A stretch of 22,862 bases of DNA from CAZEJK01 sp964512045 (GCA_964512045.1 CAZEJK010000071.1:1-22862), one strand, 5' to 3'. Shown: positions 15,150 to 21,985, counted from the first letter of the stretch. Made by a program: numbers and translations. The notes: generated by a model not told the origin, from the letters alone.

Positions 15150-15739
15150 AGACCTTCAGACGCTCCGGTGCCTCCGGACAGTGCTTCCACCTGAGCAAGC
15201 AGCTCGAGCATGGTCTGTGCGCGCGCCGAAGGATCCTCGTCCGAGGGAAGCTCCGTGAGCAGACGCAGCATGGCATCTCCGCGTGGATGCAAGGCGTACA
15301 CGTGCAGCTCCTGGACCGCCCCCCCGTCCGCTTTGACGTAGGAACCGCGGGAGGTGAACGCGGGGCCGAGCTGCGTCCGCAGCTCCTGCGAACCGTGGTA
15401 CGACCCATCCGCACGCGACTGGATGTCCCTTTGATGCGCCTGAACAGCCGCGACCAGGTTCACGCCCCCTGACTCCGGCGCACGCACGTCGAGGACCACA
15501 TCACCTGCAACGCCGTCGGCCGGCGAAAGACGGACTGTGGTCTCGTCCATGGACACAACCTCGACGCCGGCGGGCACCTCGGCGAGCGCGATGCCGAGCG
15601 CCGGGACCTCGACCCGCTGCGCTGACTGCTCCGGTGGCTCACTCGATGCCGTCCCGTCGCCCCCCTGACACGCCACCACGCTCAGCCCGATCGCGACCGT
15701 CGCCACCACCAGGCCCGTGAACGCCGTCCAATGTCGCAT
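15146..15739 (-). CDS. Lipoprotein, first gene of the GHKL-transglutaminase operon
   Basis: A 197-residue lipoprotein. The n-region starts M-R-H-W, a hydrophobic core follows, and the lipobox is V-V-A-C with C24 as the lipidated Cys; residue +2 is Gln, so there is no inner-membrane retention Asp. The mature part (about 45-190) is one small alpha/beta domain with weak resemblance to PsbP/DcrB-type folds (P-A-L-G-I-A-L-A-E-V-P near its start); this is tentative. Start: the ATG at 15739 has GGAGG 5 nt upstream, and a longer in-frame extension to 16069 would cross the promoter region and the next gene. Its stop overlaps the GTG of the fusion gene. Probably anchored facing the periplasm, where it could meet the transglutaminase domain. 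Confidence 0.85.
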   Translation of the reverse strand: MRHWTAFTGLVVATVAIGLSVVACQGGDGTASSEPPEQSAQRVEVPALGIALAEVPAGVEVVSMDETTVRLSPADGVAGDVVLDVRAPESGGVNLVAAVQAHQRDIQSRADGSYHGSQELRTQLGPAFTSRGSYVKADGGAVQELHVYALHPRGDAMLRLLTELPSDEDPSARAQTMLELLAQVEALSGGTGASEGL

Positions 15740-15756
15740 ACTCACCTCCAGTACCC

Positions 15757-15762
15757 ACTGTA
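15757..15762 (-). promoter_or_regulatory. Possible -10 box for the lipoprotein/GHKL operon
   Basis: Minus-strand TACAGT, preceded by GAGAA, lies 17 nt upstream of the lipoprotein ATG. This would give a leader of roughly 11 nt including the GGAGG ribosome-binding site. There is no good -35, so this is a weak candidate. Confidence 0.25.
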
Positions 15763-15867
15763 TTCTCGCCGGTACGGTCGCACGAGCACAAGGGCAGAGC
15801 CGTCTGCGGCACGGTGACGACTGCCTCGGAGACCCTCTCACATGCCTGTTCTCGGGCTCTTCACTCG

Positions 15868-15876
15868 TGCTACACT
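15868..15876 (+). promoter_or_regulatory. Candidate extended -10 promoter upstream of the acyl-CoA synthetase
   Basis: TGCTACACT, the same 9-base element seen on the minus strand at 6578-6586, lies about 177 nt upstream of the acyl-CoA synthetase ATG. It predicts a leader of about 170 nt containing two palindromes. The whole 313-base gap (15740-16052) holds no convincing gene. Confidence 0.35.
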
Positions 15877-15980
15877 TCGACGGCAGACATGGTTCGCACA
15901 TCGAATGCAACGCTGTTCGCGCGCGCCACGCCCTGGCGAAGAGTCCTCCAGCCGAGCTCGAGCGTTGGGCGCTCCCACAC

Positions 15981-16007
15981 CGCGCCGCGCGGCGCGTCCT
16001 GGCCAGG
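15981..16007. promoter_or_regulatory. Two adjacent perfect palindromes in the acyl-CoA synthetase leader
   Basis: CGCGCCGCGCGGCGCG (15981-15996) is a 16-bp perfect palindrome, followed one base later by CCTGGCCAGG (15998-16007), a 10-bp perfect palindrome. They lie 46-72 nt upstream of the ATG. They could be a dimeric-repressor operator (fatty-acid genes are often controlled by TetR- or GntR-type regulators) or an mRNA structure. GC-rich DNA makes chance palindromes common, so confidence is low. Confidence 0.3.
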
Positions 16008-16052
16008 CCATCGATCTGACGCCCAGAACAGAGTGCACAACAAGGAGTCGTC

Positions 16053-17831
16053 ATGACCGAAAAGACCATCCTCGATCTCTACCGTCACGACTTCGACTCT
16101 CCCCGTGAGAGCCACTATCGCTACCACTACCCGGGAGGCTCCACGGCGTTCAGCACCTCCGACTTTTTCCAGCAGACCGCCGCACTCTCCAAGGCACTCA
16201 CCGAGCTCGGCATCGACTCCGGAGAGCGGGTGATGCTGCTGTCGGACAACCGGCCCGAGTGGCACCAGGTGGACGTCGCAACGGTGGCTCTCGGGGCCGC
16301 CGACGTCCCGATCTACGGGACGCTCACGCCGGACCAGATCGCCTACCAGGTCACTGACTCTGGGGCACGCGTTGCGATCACGGAGAACGCCACCCAGACC
16401 CAGAAGTTCCTGGAGATCCGGGACCGTTGTCCGGACCTCAAGCACATTATTCAGATCGAAGGAGAGACCGAGAGCGGGGTGTTGAGCCTGGACGAGGTCG
16501 TGGGACCACAGCTCGACGCCGATCTCGAGGGGTGGTTCTGGGACCGTGCCGCCAAGGTGGACGAAAAGAACCTTCTCACCCTGATCTACACCTCGGGAAC
16601 CACCGGCAAGCCGAAGGGAGTCATGCTGACGCACCGCAATCTGGTGCAAAACGTCCTGGCTTCGGCGCCGCGCATCCCGTTCCCGAAGGAGGCGCTGGCC
16701 CTGGAGTTCCTTCCCCTCTGTCACGTGCTCGAGCGGATGGTGGGCTACATCTACATGTGGCGCGCCACGAACAAGGCGTACTGCTCGGTCTACCATGTTG
16801 GGGACCTGATCGCAGAGATCAAACCGACCGTGATCGTTGGCGTGCCCCGCTTCTTCGAGAAGGTGTACGACAAGATCATGCAGAAGGTCAGTGGCGCCTC
16901 CGGCATGAAGCGCTCGCTGTTCAACTGGGCAGTCGACACCGGTCGTGAAGCTTCGCGCCGGCGGCTGACCGGCAAGCCGGTCGACGGGCTCTTCGCCACC
17001 AAGCTACGGTGGGCTGACAAGCTGGTGCTGAGCAAGATCCGCGAGGGGATGGGTGGCCGTTTAGAGATCTCAGTCTCCGGTGGCGCACCGCTCCCACTGT
17101 TTGTCGCCGAGTTCTTTCACGCCCTCAATATGCCAATCCTCGAAGGGTACGGGCTGACGGAGACCTCCCCCGTGCTCTCGGTCAACGGTAGCGGCCCGGG
17201 GATGTGCCGGCTCGGAACCGTCGGCAAGCCGATCGACAACGTCGAGATCAAGATCGCGGAGGATGGCGAGATCCTTGCCAAGGGTCCCAACATCATGACC
17301 GGGTACTGGAACATGCCCGAGAAGACCGCCGAGGTGTTCACCGAGGACGGCTACTTCTGCACCGGAGATATCGGGGACATCGACGACGACGGGTTCCTGC
17401 TCATCACCGATCGCAAGAAGGATCTCATCGTCACCGGCGGCGGCAAGAACGTCGCCCCACAGCCAGTCGAGAACGAGCTGAAGCGTTCCGCATTCATCGA
17501 CAACGCTGTCTTGATAGGTGACGAGCGTCCCTACATCGTTGCCCTGATCTCGCCCAACGAGGAGGAGCTCACGGCGTGGGCAACGTCGCAGGGGCTATCG
17601 TTCGACTCCCTGTCCGGGCTGACACAGCACGAGAAGGTCCGCGAGCTGTTCAGCGGTGTAATCGAGGGCGTCAACGCCGGGCTCGCTCGCTACGAGCAGA
17701 TCAAGAAGTTCCACGTGCTCCCGCTGATGCTATCCGTCGAGGGCGGACACTTGACCCCAACCATGAAGGTCAAGCGCCGGGTGGTCGAGCAGGAGTACAG
17801 CGACGTCATCGAGCGGTTGTACGCTGACTGA
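16053..17831 (+). CDS. Long-chain fatty acid--CoA ligase (AMP-forming acyl-CoA synthetase)
   Basis: A 592-residue cytoplasmic or membrane-associated enzyme activating fatty acids with ATP and CoA. ANL-superfamily motifs are complete: Y-T-S-G-T-T-G-K-P-K-G at 179-189 (P-loop), L-P-L-C-H-V near 220-225, G-Y-G-L-T-E at 365-370, Y-F-C-T-G-D-I at 434-440, D-R-K-K-D-L-I-V at 453-460 and the C-terminal catalytic-lysine region L-T-P-T-M-K-V-K. The length and the G-G-G-K-N-V-A-P-Q motif fit the long-chain FadD15-type branch. AAGGAG lies 5 nt before the ATG. It is transcribed with the ArsA-like genes 129 nt downstream, either in one unit or adjacent ones. In the context of phasin and PhaR genes it may feed acyl-CoA to beta-oxidation or PHA precursor supply; that link is inference. 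Confidence 0.95.
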   Translation: MTEKTILDLYRHDFDSPRESHYRYHYPGGSTAFSTSDFFQQTAALSKALTELGIDSGERVMLLSDNRPEWHQVDVATVALGAADVPIYGTLTPDQIAYQVTDSGARVAITENATQTQKFLEIRDRCPDLKHIIQIEGETESGVLSLDEVVGPQLDADLEGWFWDRAAKVDEKNLLTLIYTSGTTGKPKGVMLTHRNLVQNVLASAPRIPFPKEALALEFLPLCHVLERMVGYIYMWRATNKAYCSVYHVGDLIAEIKPTVIVGVPRFFEKVYDKIMQKVSGASGMKRSLFNWAVDTGREASRRRLTGKPVDGLFATKLRWADKLVLSKIREGMGGRLEISVSGGAPLPLFVAEFFHALNMPILEGYGLTETSPVLSVNGSGPGMCRLGTVGKPIDNVEIKIAEDGEILAKGPNIMTGYWNMPEKTAEVFTEDGYFCTGDIGDIDDDGFLLITDRKKDLIVTGGGKNVAPQPVENELKRSAFIDNAVLIGDERPYIVALISPNEEELTAWATSQGLSFDSLSGLTQHEKVRELFSGVIEGVNAGLARYEQIKKFHVLPLMLSVEGGHLTPTMKVKRRVVEQEYSDVIERLYAD

Positions 17832-17960
17832 GAGCACGGCGTCGCCGACGCCACCGCAGCGAGACCGGACTGGATGAGATGACACGGACTCGCGCTCAAG
17901 AAGTGGGCAGGGTATGACCATCAGAGACGACCGGCAGCAGCACGCGCATACGAAGACGGT

Positions 17961-18878
17961 GTGGCCATGAACGAACCGCTCCGCGAACGTCTTCTGCGCC
18001 GTCAGCTCCTGATTGTCACAGGCAAGGGAGGCGTCGGCAAGAGCGCCATCTCGGCGACCCTCGGTCTCCTGCTGGCCCGCTGGGGGCGTCGTACGCTCGT
18101 GCTCGAGGTCGATCCTCGCGAGTCGCTCCACCACATGTTCGATCGCGAGCCCTCCGGGGGAGAGATCTTGAAGATCGACCGCGATCTGTACCTGCAGAAC
18201 CTCAGACCGCGAGAGGTCCTCGATGCCGTGGTGAAGGAGCAGCTCAAGATCGACGCCCTCTCCCGCCGGGTCCTCTCGAGCCCGATCTACAAGCACTTCG
18301 CCGAGGGCTTCCCAGGTTTCAAGGAGCTTGCCGTGCTCGGCCACGCACTGCGCTTGATCCGAGGTCTGGGACAACGCAAGGGTCGACGAATCGACACCGT
18401 GGTGCTCGACGCTCCGGCCACCGGTCACGGCGTGTCCATGATGGCTGCCCCATCGTTGGTGGCGGAGTCGATCGAGCACGGTCCGTTCGGACGGATGGCC
18501 GGCGAGCTGGCAGAGTTCGTCAACGATCCCGAGCGCAGCGGCGTCACTGTCGTCGCTCTCGCCGAGGAGATGCCAGTTCAGGAAGCGATCGAGCTGCTGC
18601 AGACACTGGACGAGCGCCTCGGCCGCGTACCCGACACGGTGATGGTCAACGGCCTCTACCCCGCGGTACCCCCCGATGCCGGCAGCAGTGAAGCGGTCTC
18701 GCTGTGGCGGCACCGACGTCAGGTCAACGAGCACCAGCGGGCACGACTGCTCGAGCACTGGCACGGTCCCACCGTCGACCTGCCGCTTCTGGCCATCGAC
18801 CGTGGTCCGGAGCTGGTACGCGCACTGAGTCAGCATCTGGTGCAGGCCTTCGACGCATTGGAGGCGCCGGGTGCGTGA
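17961..18878 (+). CDS. ArsA/Get3-family ATPase, paralogue 1
   Basis: A 305-residue cytoplasmic P-loop ATPase of the deviant Walker A class. Residues 21-28 read G-K-G-G-V-G-K-S; V-L-E-V-D-P (47-52) fits the switch I position; V-V-L-D-A-P-A-T-G-H (147-156) is the Walker B region. It is a single-domain ArsA/Get3-like protein, but it has no cysteine at all, so it lacks both the arsenite-binding Cys of ArsA and the zinc CxxC of Get3. The start is uncertain: GTG 17961 or ATG 17967, neither with a strong ribosome-binding site. It overlaps the next gene by 8 nt, so the two probably form a heterodimeric pair. Function unknown; arsenite efflux is unlikely. Confidence 0.87.
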   Translation: MAMNEPLRERLLRRQLLIVTGKGGVGKSAISATLGLLLARWGRRTLVLEVDPRESLHHMFDREPSGGEILKIDRDLYLQNLRPREVLDAVVKEQLKIDALSRRVLSSPIYKHFAEGFPGFKELAVLGHALRLIRGLGQRKGRRIDTVVLDAPATGHGVSMMAAPSLVAESIEHGPFGRMAGELAEFVNDPERSGVTVVALAEEMPVQEAIELLQTLDERLGRVPDTVMVNGLYPAVPPDAGSSEAVSLWRHRRQVNEHQRARLLEHWHGPTVDLPLLAIDRGPELVRALSQHLVQAFDALEAPGA

Positions 18879-19929
18879 TCAACCGCTGGTGATCTTCGTG
18901 GGATCGGGAGGGGTCGGCAAGACGACCCTGGCTGCTGCCTGGGGGGCGGTCACCGCCCGCGACGGTCACGAGACCCTCGTCATGACCTTCGATCCTTCAC
19001 GGCGCCTGAAGGACGCCCTCGCTGTGGGCGACTCCGCAAACGACCGCGAGGCCGAGGTGCCAGGAGCAGCGCGTCTGCACGCCAGCCTCCTCGACGCTCA
19101 GAGCACGTTCGACCGTCTCGTCAAACGCTACGCACACTCGGAGAAGGAGCGGGCCCGGATCCTACACAACAGGTTCTATCGCAACCTCTCGGGCTCCCTC
19201 GCCGGCGTTCTCGAGTACATGGCGGTGATGCGTCTGTTCGAGGTCGCCGAGGAGGAGCGGTTCGACCGTGTGGTCCTCGATACGCCGCCGACGCGCCAGG
19301 CCCTCGACTTCCTGGACGCGCCCGAGCGGATCATCGGTTTCTTGGACTCCGGTGCGCTCAGCATCGCGCTTCGGCCGTGGTTCGACGACGAGGGCCACCT
19401 CCGCGGCGCGCACCGGTTCGGCCGTCTCGGCCGGTCGGTTGAGGGCTTTCTCGACCGGATCATCGGCATCGACTTCCTGCGCGACATGGCAGAGTTTTTC
19501 CAGGCGTTCTCGCCGCTGTACGAAGGCGTGCGACGACATGCCGTGCGCGTCCAGGAGCTTCTTCGGCATCACCAGACGATGTTCGTCCTCGTCACAGGAC
19601 CAGGCGAGGAGCGCATCCCGGACACCCTGTTCTTCGCCCGCAAGCTTCTCGAGGCGGGCTACACCCTTGGCCCGGTGATCGTCAACCGAGTGCACCCGAG
19701 ACTGCCGAGGCGTCCGCTGCAGACCGCGCCTGCCGCCGCGGACGGGTACGATCTGCTCCGCTGGTTGGGCGAACGGGACGCCCGCGGCCTCGACGCGCTC
19801 CGCTCCCTCCTCCAGCCACCACAGCAGCTCGTGGACATACCGTTGCTCCACTCGGCGCCGAACGATATTGCCAGCCTGGAGGCCCTCGGCGATCTGCTCG
19901 TCAACCGTCTCGGTCTCGACACACCGTAA
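18871..19929 (+). CDS. ArsA/Get3-family ATPase, paralogue 2
   Basis: A 352-residue deviant Walker A ATPase: G-S-G-G-V-G-K-T-T at 11-19, T-F-D-P-S at 39-43 and V-V-L-D-T-P-P-T-R-Q-A-L-D-F at 134-147, the last typical of ArsA/Get3 (D-T-A/P-P-T-G/R). Like its partner it contains no cysteine. The GTG start at 18871 lies inside the end of the upstream gene (8-nt overlap) with GGAGG 6 nt before it, so translation is coupled. A predicted hydrophobic and aromatic helical region (about 150-240, F-x-D-S-G-A-L-S and M-A-E-F-F-Q-A-F) would correspond to the client-binding helices of Get3; that is inference. The strongest neighbour clue is the PHA granule module 200 nt downstream. Confidence 0.88.
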   Translation: MRDQPLVIFVGSGGVGKTTLAAAWGAVTARDGHETLVMTFDPSRRLKDALAVGDSANDREAEVPGAARLHASLLDAQSTFDRLVKRYAHSEKERARILHNRFYRNLSGSLAGVLEYMAVMRLFEVAEEERFDRVVLDTPPTRQALDFLDAPERIIGFLDSGALSIALRPWFDDEGHLRGAHRFGRLGRSVEGFLDRIIGIDFLRDMAEFFQAFSPLYEGVRRHAVRVQELLRHHQTMFVLVTGPGEERIPDTLFFARKLLEAGYTLGPVIVNRVHPRLPRRPLQTAPAAADGYDLLRWLGERDARGLDALRSLLQPPQQLVDIPLLHSAPNDIASLEALGDLLVNRLGLDTP

Positions 19930-20028
19930 CCCCCTCTGCTCTCTCTCGAATCGTCGCGCACGCCGGGAACAGATCCACCAGGCATATGGTTCCTGCGGGG
20001 GACACGCGCGTCACGCCACAGGAAGTGG

Positions 20029-20058
20029 TTGATCCATCATGCCGCAGCGCGCTATGAT
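20029..20058 (+). promoter_or_regulatory. Sigma70-type promoter of the first phaR paralogue
   Basis: TTGATC (20029-20034), 18-nt spacer, TATGAT (20053-20058), with a predicted start near 20065, about 65 nt before the ATG. The spacer carries the TGCCGCAGCGCG motif. The remainder of the gap 19930-20129 shows no gene and no clear terminator for the ArsA-like pair. Confidence 0.6.
20040..20051 (+). promoter_or_regulatory. Putative PhaR operator, copy 1
   Basis: TGCCGCAGCGCG lies inside the -35/-10 spacer of the first phaR promoter. The same 12 bases recur at the equivalent place in the second phaR promoter. It contains TGC-C-GCA, a small inverted TGC/GCA element; PhaR proteins of Paracoccus and Ralstonia are known to bind TGC/GCA-type sites. 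Autorepression is inferred. Confidence 0.5.
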
Positions 20059-20129
20059 CGGGATGTATCGATAGACTCCGCTACGCCACTTCGACCGCTT
20101 CGCGCGGCACGGCCCAGGGGGGAACCGAG

Positions 20130-20555
20130 ATGATTCGTTTGATCAAACGCTACGGCAGCCGCAAGCTCTACGACACCGAGGAAAGCCGTTACGTCTCATT
20201 GGAAGAGGTCGCCGGTTGGATCCGGGAAGGTCAGCAAATCCGCGTGATCGACAACAGGTCGAGCGATGACGTGACCACCCAGACGCTCACCCAGATCATC
20301 TCCGAGGAAGGGCGCAAGGGACGCAGCTTCCTGCCTTCAGATCTCCTGCACGAGCTGATCCGCAGCGGCTCTGAGGCGGTCAACACAGGTGTCGAGCACA
20401 TTCAGTCGTCCCTCGACCGGATCATGCAGGCCTCCGTCGACCGACTCGGCCCCGTGCGACAGGCCCGCGAGGAGATGGCGCGTCTGCGCGAGCGGCTCAA
20501 CGAGCTGGAAAGCTCGCTCGACCGACTCACAGAAGAGAAGAAGAAGGGAAGCTAG
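20130..20555 (+). CDS. phaR: PHA synthesis regulator, PhaR-type DNA-binding protein, paralogue 1
   Basis: A 141-residue protein. Residues 1-62 are the PHB/PHA accumulation-regulator DNA-binding domain (R-L-I-K-R-Y-x-S-R-K-L-Y-D at 3-15, S-R-Y-V-S-L at 19-24, then W-I-R-E-G, and Q-I-I-S-E-E at 55-60). The C-terminal half (about 85-137) is a charged coiled coil ending E-E-K-K-K-G-S. Members of this family repress phasin and their own genes and are released when they bind nascent PHA. The start ATG follows AGGGGGGAACCGAG. It is monocistronic or at the head of the module, 395 nt before its paralogue. It is shorter than classical PhaR (about 180-190 residues) because the second half is reduced. 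The symbol is by family. Confidence 0.92.
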   Translation: MIRLIKRYGSRKLYDTEESRYVSLEEVAGWIREGQQIRVIDNRSSDDVTTQTLTQIISEEGRKGRSFLPSDLLHELIRSGSEAVNTGVEHIQSSLDRIMQASVDRLGPVRQAREEMARLRERLNELESSLDRLTEEKKKGS

Positions 20556-20570
20556 GGCGGCTCAGCTTCC
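20547..20570 (+). terminator. Hairpin overlapping the phaR1 stop codon
   Basis: GGAAGCT (20547-20553) pairs with AGCTTCC (20564-20570) across a 10-nt loop; the stop codon TAG (20553-20555) begins with the last base of the left arm. No T-run follows. It could be a terminator or a 3'-end stabiliser separating phaR1 from the second promoter. Confidence 0.35.
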
Positions 20571-20873
20571 GGTGCGCAGGAGCTGACACAGCGCCCCTCT
20601 CGAACCCGCGGTCGCTGCAGCCTACTGCGCCGTCTGATACTCAACACCAGAAACCCACTCAAGCCCAGCGTCACGGGAGATCCCCGCCGTGCCACGAGGC
20701 TTGGTGCCGCGTCGCGGCAGGGGCGCCAGGGAATGCGAGTCGCTCGCCCCGCTGCCACGCCAAGCCCGCAACGAGACGCGAAGTATTCAAATATTTTCAA
20801 TATTTTACAGAGATTGCGGAGCTCCCAGACCGTTCTTGCACGGTACCTTGAGAGAGCTCTGCCACGTGAGCAC
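20571..20873. other. Intergenic spacer with an AT-rich island, no gene
   Basis: No convincing coding sequence was seen in the 303 bases between the phaR1 hairpin and the phaR2 promoter. Short readable frames lack ribosome-binding sites and family features. The conspicuous part is 20781-20808, an A/T-rich stretch with the direct repeat AATATTTT-C-AATATTTT in otherwise GC-rich DNA, 66-93 nt upstream of the -35 box of the second phaR promoter. It could be an upstream activating or curvature element. Confidence 0.5.
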
Positions 20874-20902
20874 TTGACACCTATGCCGCAGCGCGTTATA
20901 TT
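20874..20902 (+). promoter_or_regulatory. Near-consensus sigma70 promoter of the phaR2-phasin operon
   Basis: TTGACA (20874-20879), 17-nt spacer, TATATT (20897-20902). This is the strongest promoter in the window, with a predicted start near 20909 and a leader of about 42 nt. Its spacer contains operator-like copy 2, and copy 3 lies just after the predicted start. A strong promoter under tight repression fits abundant phasin production during PHA accumulation. Confidence 0.8.
20884..20895 (+). promoter_or_regulatory. Putative PhaR operator, copy 2
   Basis: TGCCGCAGCGCG, identical to copy 1, between the -35 and -10 boxes of the phaR2 promoter and touching the -10. A bound repressor would block RNA polymerase. 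Confidence 0.55.
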
Positions 20903-20917
20903 CTCCCCCGACGAAGA

Positions 20918-20929
20918 TGCCGCAACGCG
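20918..20929 (+). promoter_or_regulatory. Putative PhaR operator, copy 3
   Basis: TGCCGCAACGCG differs from the other copies at one base and starts 34 bp after copy 2, close to three helical turns. It lies in the leader, about 10-20 nt after the predicted transcription start, upstream of the AAGGAGA ribosome-binding site. Confidence 0.45.
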
Positions 20930-20950
20930 GCGTGATGCAAGGAGAGCAGC

Positions 20951-21472
20951 ATGATTCGACTGATCAAAAGGTACGGGAGCCGGAAGCTCTACGACACTGA
21001 GGAGAGCCGGTATATCTCTCTGGACGACATCGCGGCCTGGATCCGCGAGGGCCAGATGGTCCAGGTGATCGACAACAAGTCCTCGGATGACGTGACCGCA
21101 CAAACCCTCACCCAGATCATCTCCGAAGAAGGTCGCCGAGGAACCTCGATCCTACCTGACGAGCTGTTGCACGACATCATCCGAGCCAGCTCCCAAGCGG
21201 TCAACACCAAGGTCGAGCACCTGCAGGCCAGGATGGGACAGCTGGTGCAGGCATCGGTGGATCGGCTCGCCCCGGTGCGGCAGGCGCGTGAGGAGATGTC
21301 GGTCCTCCGCGAGCGGCTGGAGCAGTTGGAGCGGTCGCTCGACGGTCTCGAGGCCGGCAAGGACACGACGCACCGGAGCTCAGGGCAGACCGGATCCAAG
21401 CGTACCGAGCAGAGCCGGCGCACGAGCCCGGCCACAGTGATGAGCTCTCCGTCGGTCGCCGGCGGGCAGTAA
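20951..21472 (+). CDS. phaR: PHA synthesis regulator, PhaR-type DNA-binding protein, paralogue 2
   Basis: A 173-residue protein with the same PhaR N-domain. Its first 21 residues are identical to paralogue 1, and only 13 of the first 69 differ. The coiled-coil region (about 85-132) is also similar (V-D-R-L-x-P-V-R-Q-A-R-E-E-M). It ends in an additional disordered, Ser/Thr/Arg-rich tail (about 135-173) that paralogue 1 lacks. AAGGAGA lies 5 nt before the ATG. It is the first gene of a probable operon with the phasin genes (46 nt to the next). Expected to bind the repeated TGCCGCA sites and to be titrated by PHA. Whether the two paralogues compete or form mixed oligomers cannot be seen. Confidence 0.92.
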   Translation: MIRLIKRYGSRKLYDTEESRYISLDDIAAWIREGQMVQVIDNKSSDDVTAQTLTQIISEEGRRGTSILPDELLHDIIRASSQAVNTKVEHLQARMGQLVQASVDRLAPVRQAREEMSVLRERLEQLERSLDGLEAGKDTTHRSSGQTGSKRTEQSRRTSPATVMSSPSVAGGQ

Positions 21473-21518
21473 ACGAGTACCACGACTGTTCGATGACAAC
21501 AACCAGAGGAGCATGGAA

Positions 21519-21866
21519 ATGAAGAACCATCGTGACATCGGCAAGGAGCTTCTGAGCGGCGGTCGGAGCGTTTGGTTGGCCGGACTCGGGGCCGTGGCGG
21601 CGATCGACGATACCCGACGTAACCGGTTTGAAAGCCTGGTCAACCGGGGACGAAAGCGCGAGCAGCGAGAGCGTGAGGCGCTGGAGGTGATGCTCGGTCA
21701 GGCAAGCAATCGACTCCGCGGGTTCACGGAGCAGATTCATGGTGGTGTCCAGACCACCATGAACGCCACCCTCCACCGGATGGGCGTCCCCACACGCGAC
21801 GAGATCCAGGGGCTCATCGAGCACGTCGAGAAGCTCACCGGCAAGCTGGAGACGCTACAGAAGTAG
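21519..21866 (+). CDS. Phasin-family PHA granule protein, short form
   Basis: A 115-residue protein with the phasin layout: a short hydrophobic/amphipathic segment S-V-W-L-A-G-L-G-A-V near the start, then a long amphipathic helix rich in Arg and Glu, the motif L-H-R-M-G-V-P-T-R-D-E-I, and a coiled-coil end (L-I-E-H-V-E-K-L-T-G-K-L). The W-L-A-G-L-G-A and L-H-R-M-G-V-P motifs are shared with the next gene, showing common ancestry. Start: the ATG at 21519 is preferred, with GAGGAG 7 nt upstream; an ATG at 21513 sits only one base after it. Phasins coat PHA granules and control their size and number. The gene lies between phaR2 and the longer phasin. Confidence 0.85.
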   Translation: MKNHRDIGKELLSGGRSVWLAGLGAVAAIDDTRRNRFESLVNRGRKREQREREALEVMLGQASNRLRGFTEQIHGGVQTTMNATLHRMGVPTRDEIQGLIEHVEKLTGKLETLQK

Positions 21867-21878
21867 CATTCGCAGAGC

Positions 21879-21900
21879 CTCCGACCAATACGGTTCGGAG
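21879..21900 (+). terminator. Small hairpin between the two phasin genes
   Basis: CTCCGA-CC (21879-21886) pairs with GG-T-TCGGAG (21892-21900), leaving one bulged T and a 5-nt loop AATAC. No T-run follows. It may be an attenuator or processing site setting different levels of the two phasins, or a terminator. The rest of the 119-nt gap shows no clear promoter. Confidence 0.3.
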
Positions 21901-21985
21901 TGCGAAAGGTCCACACTGCCACGGCGATGGCGTCGTGGAATTGCGAACTGGAACCGGGCCGATCGGCCCTTGAAGGAGTGACATC

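Noticed and set aside
15740..16069. N-terminal extension of the lipoprotein gene to an ATG at 16069
   Set aside because: It would add 110 Cys/Arg/Ser-rich residues before a clear signal peptide and lipobox, overlap the acyl-CoA synthetase start, and ignore the good GGAGG site before 15739.
17838..17852. Small hairpin GGCGTC/GACGCC after the acyl-CoA synthetase gene as a terminator
   Set aside because: Only 6 bp with no T-run; such stems are frequent by chance in this GC-rich DNA.
17730..18836. A 368-codon minus-strand frame opposite the first ArsA-like gene
   Set aside because: Antisense to intact Walker A and B motifs; its own composition is shadow-like and it overlaps two plus-strand genes.
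17961..19929. Reading the ArsA-like pair as an arsenic-resistance locus
   Set aside because: No Cys in either protein and no arsB, arsC, arsD or arsR nearby.
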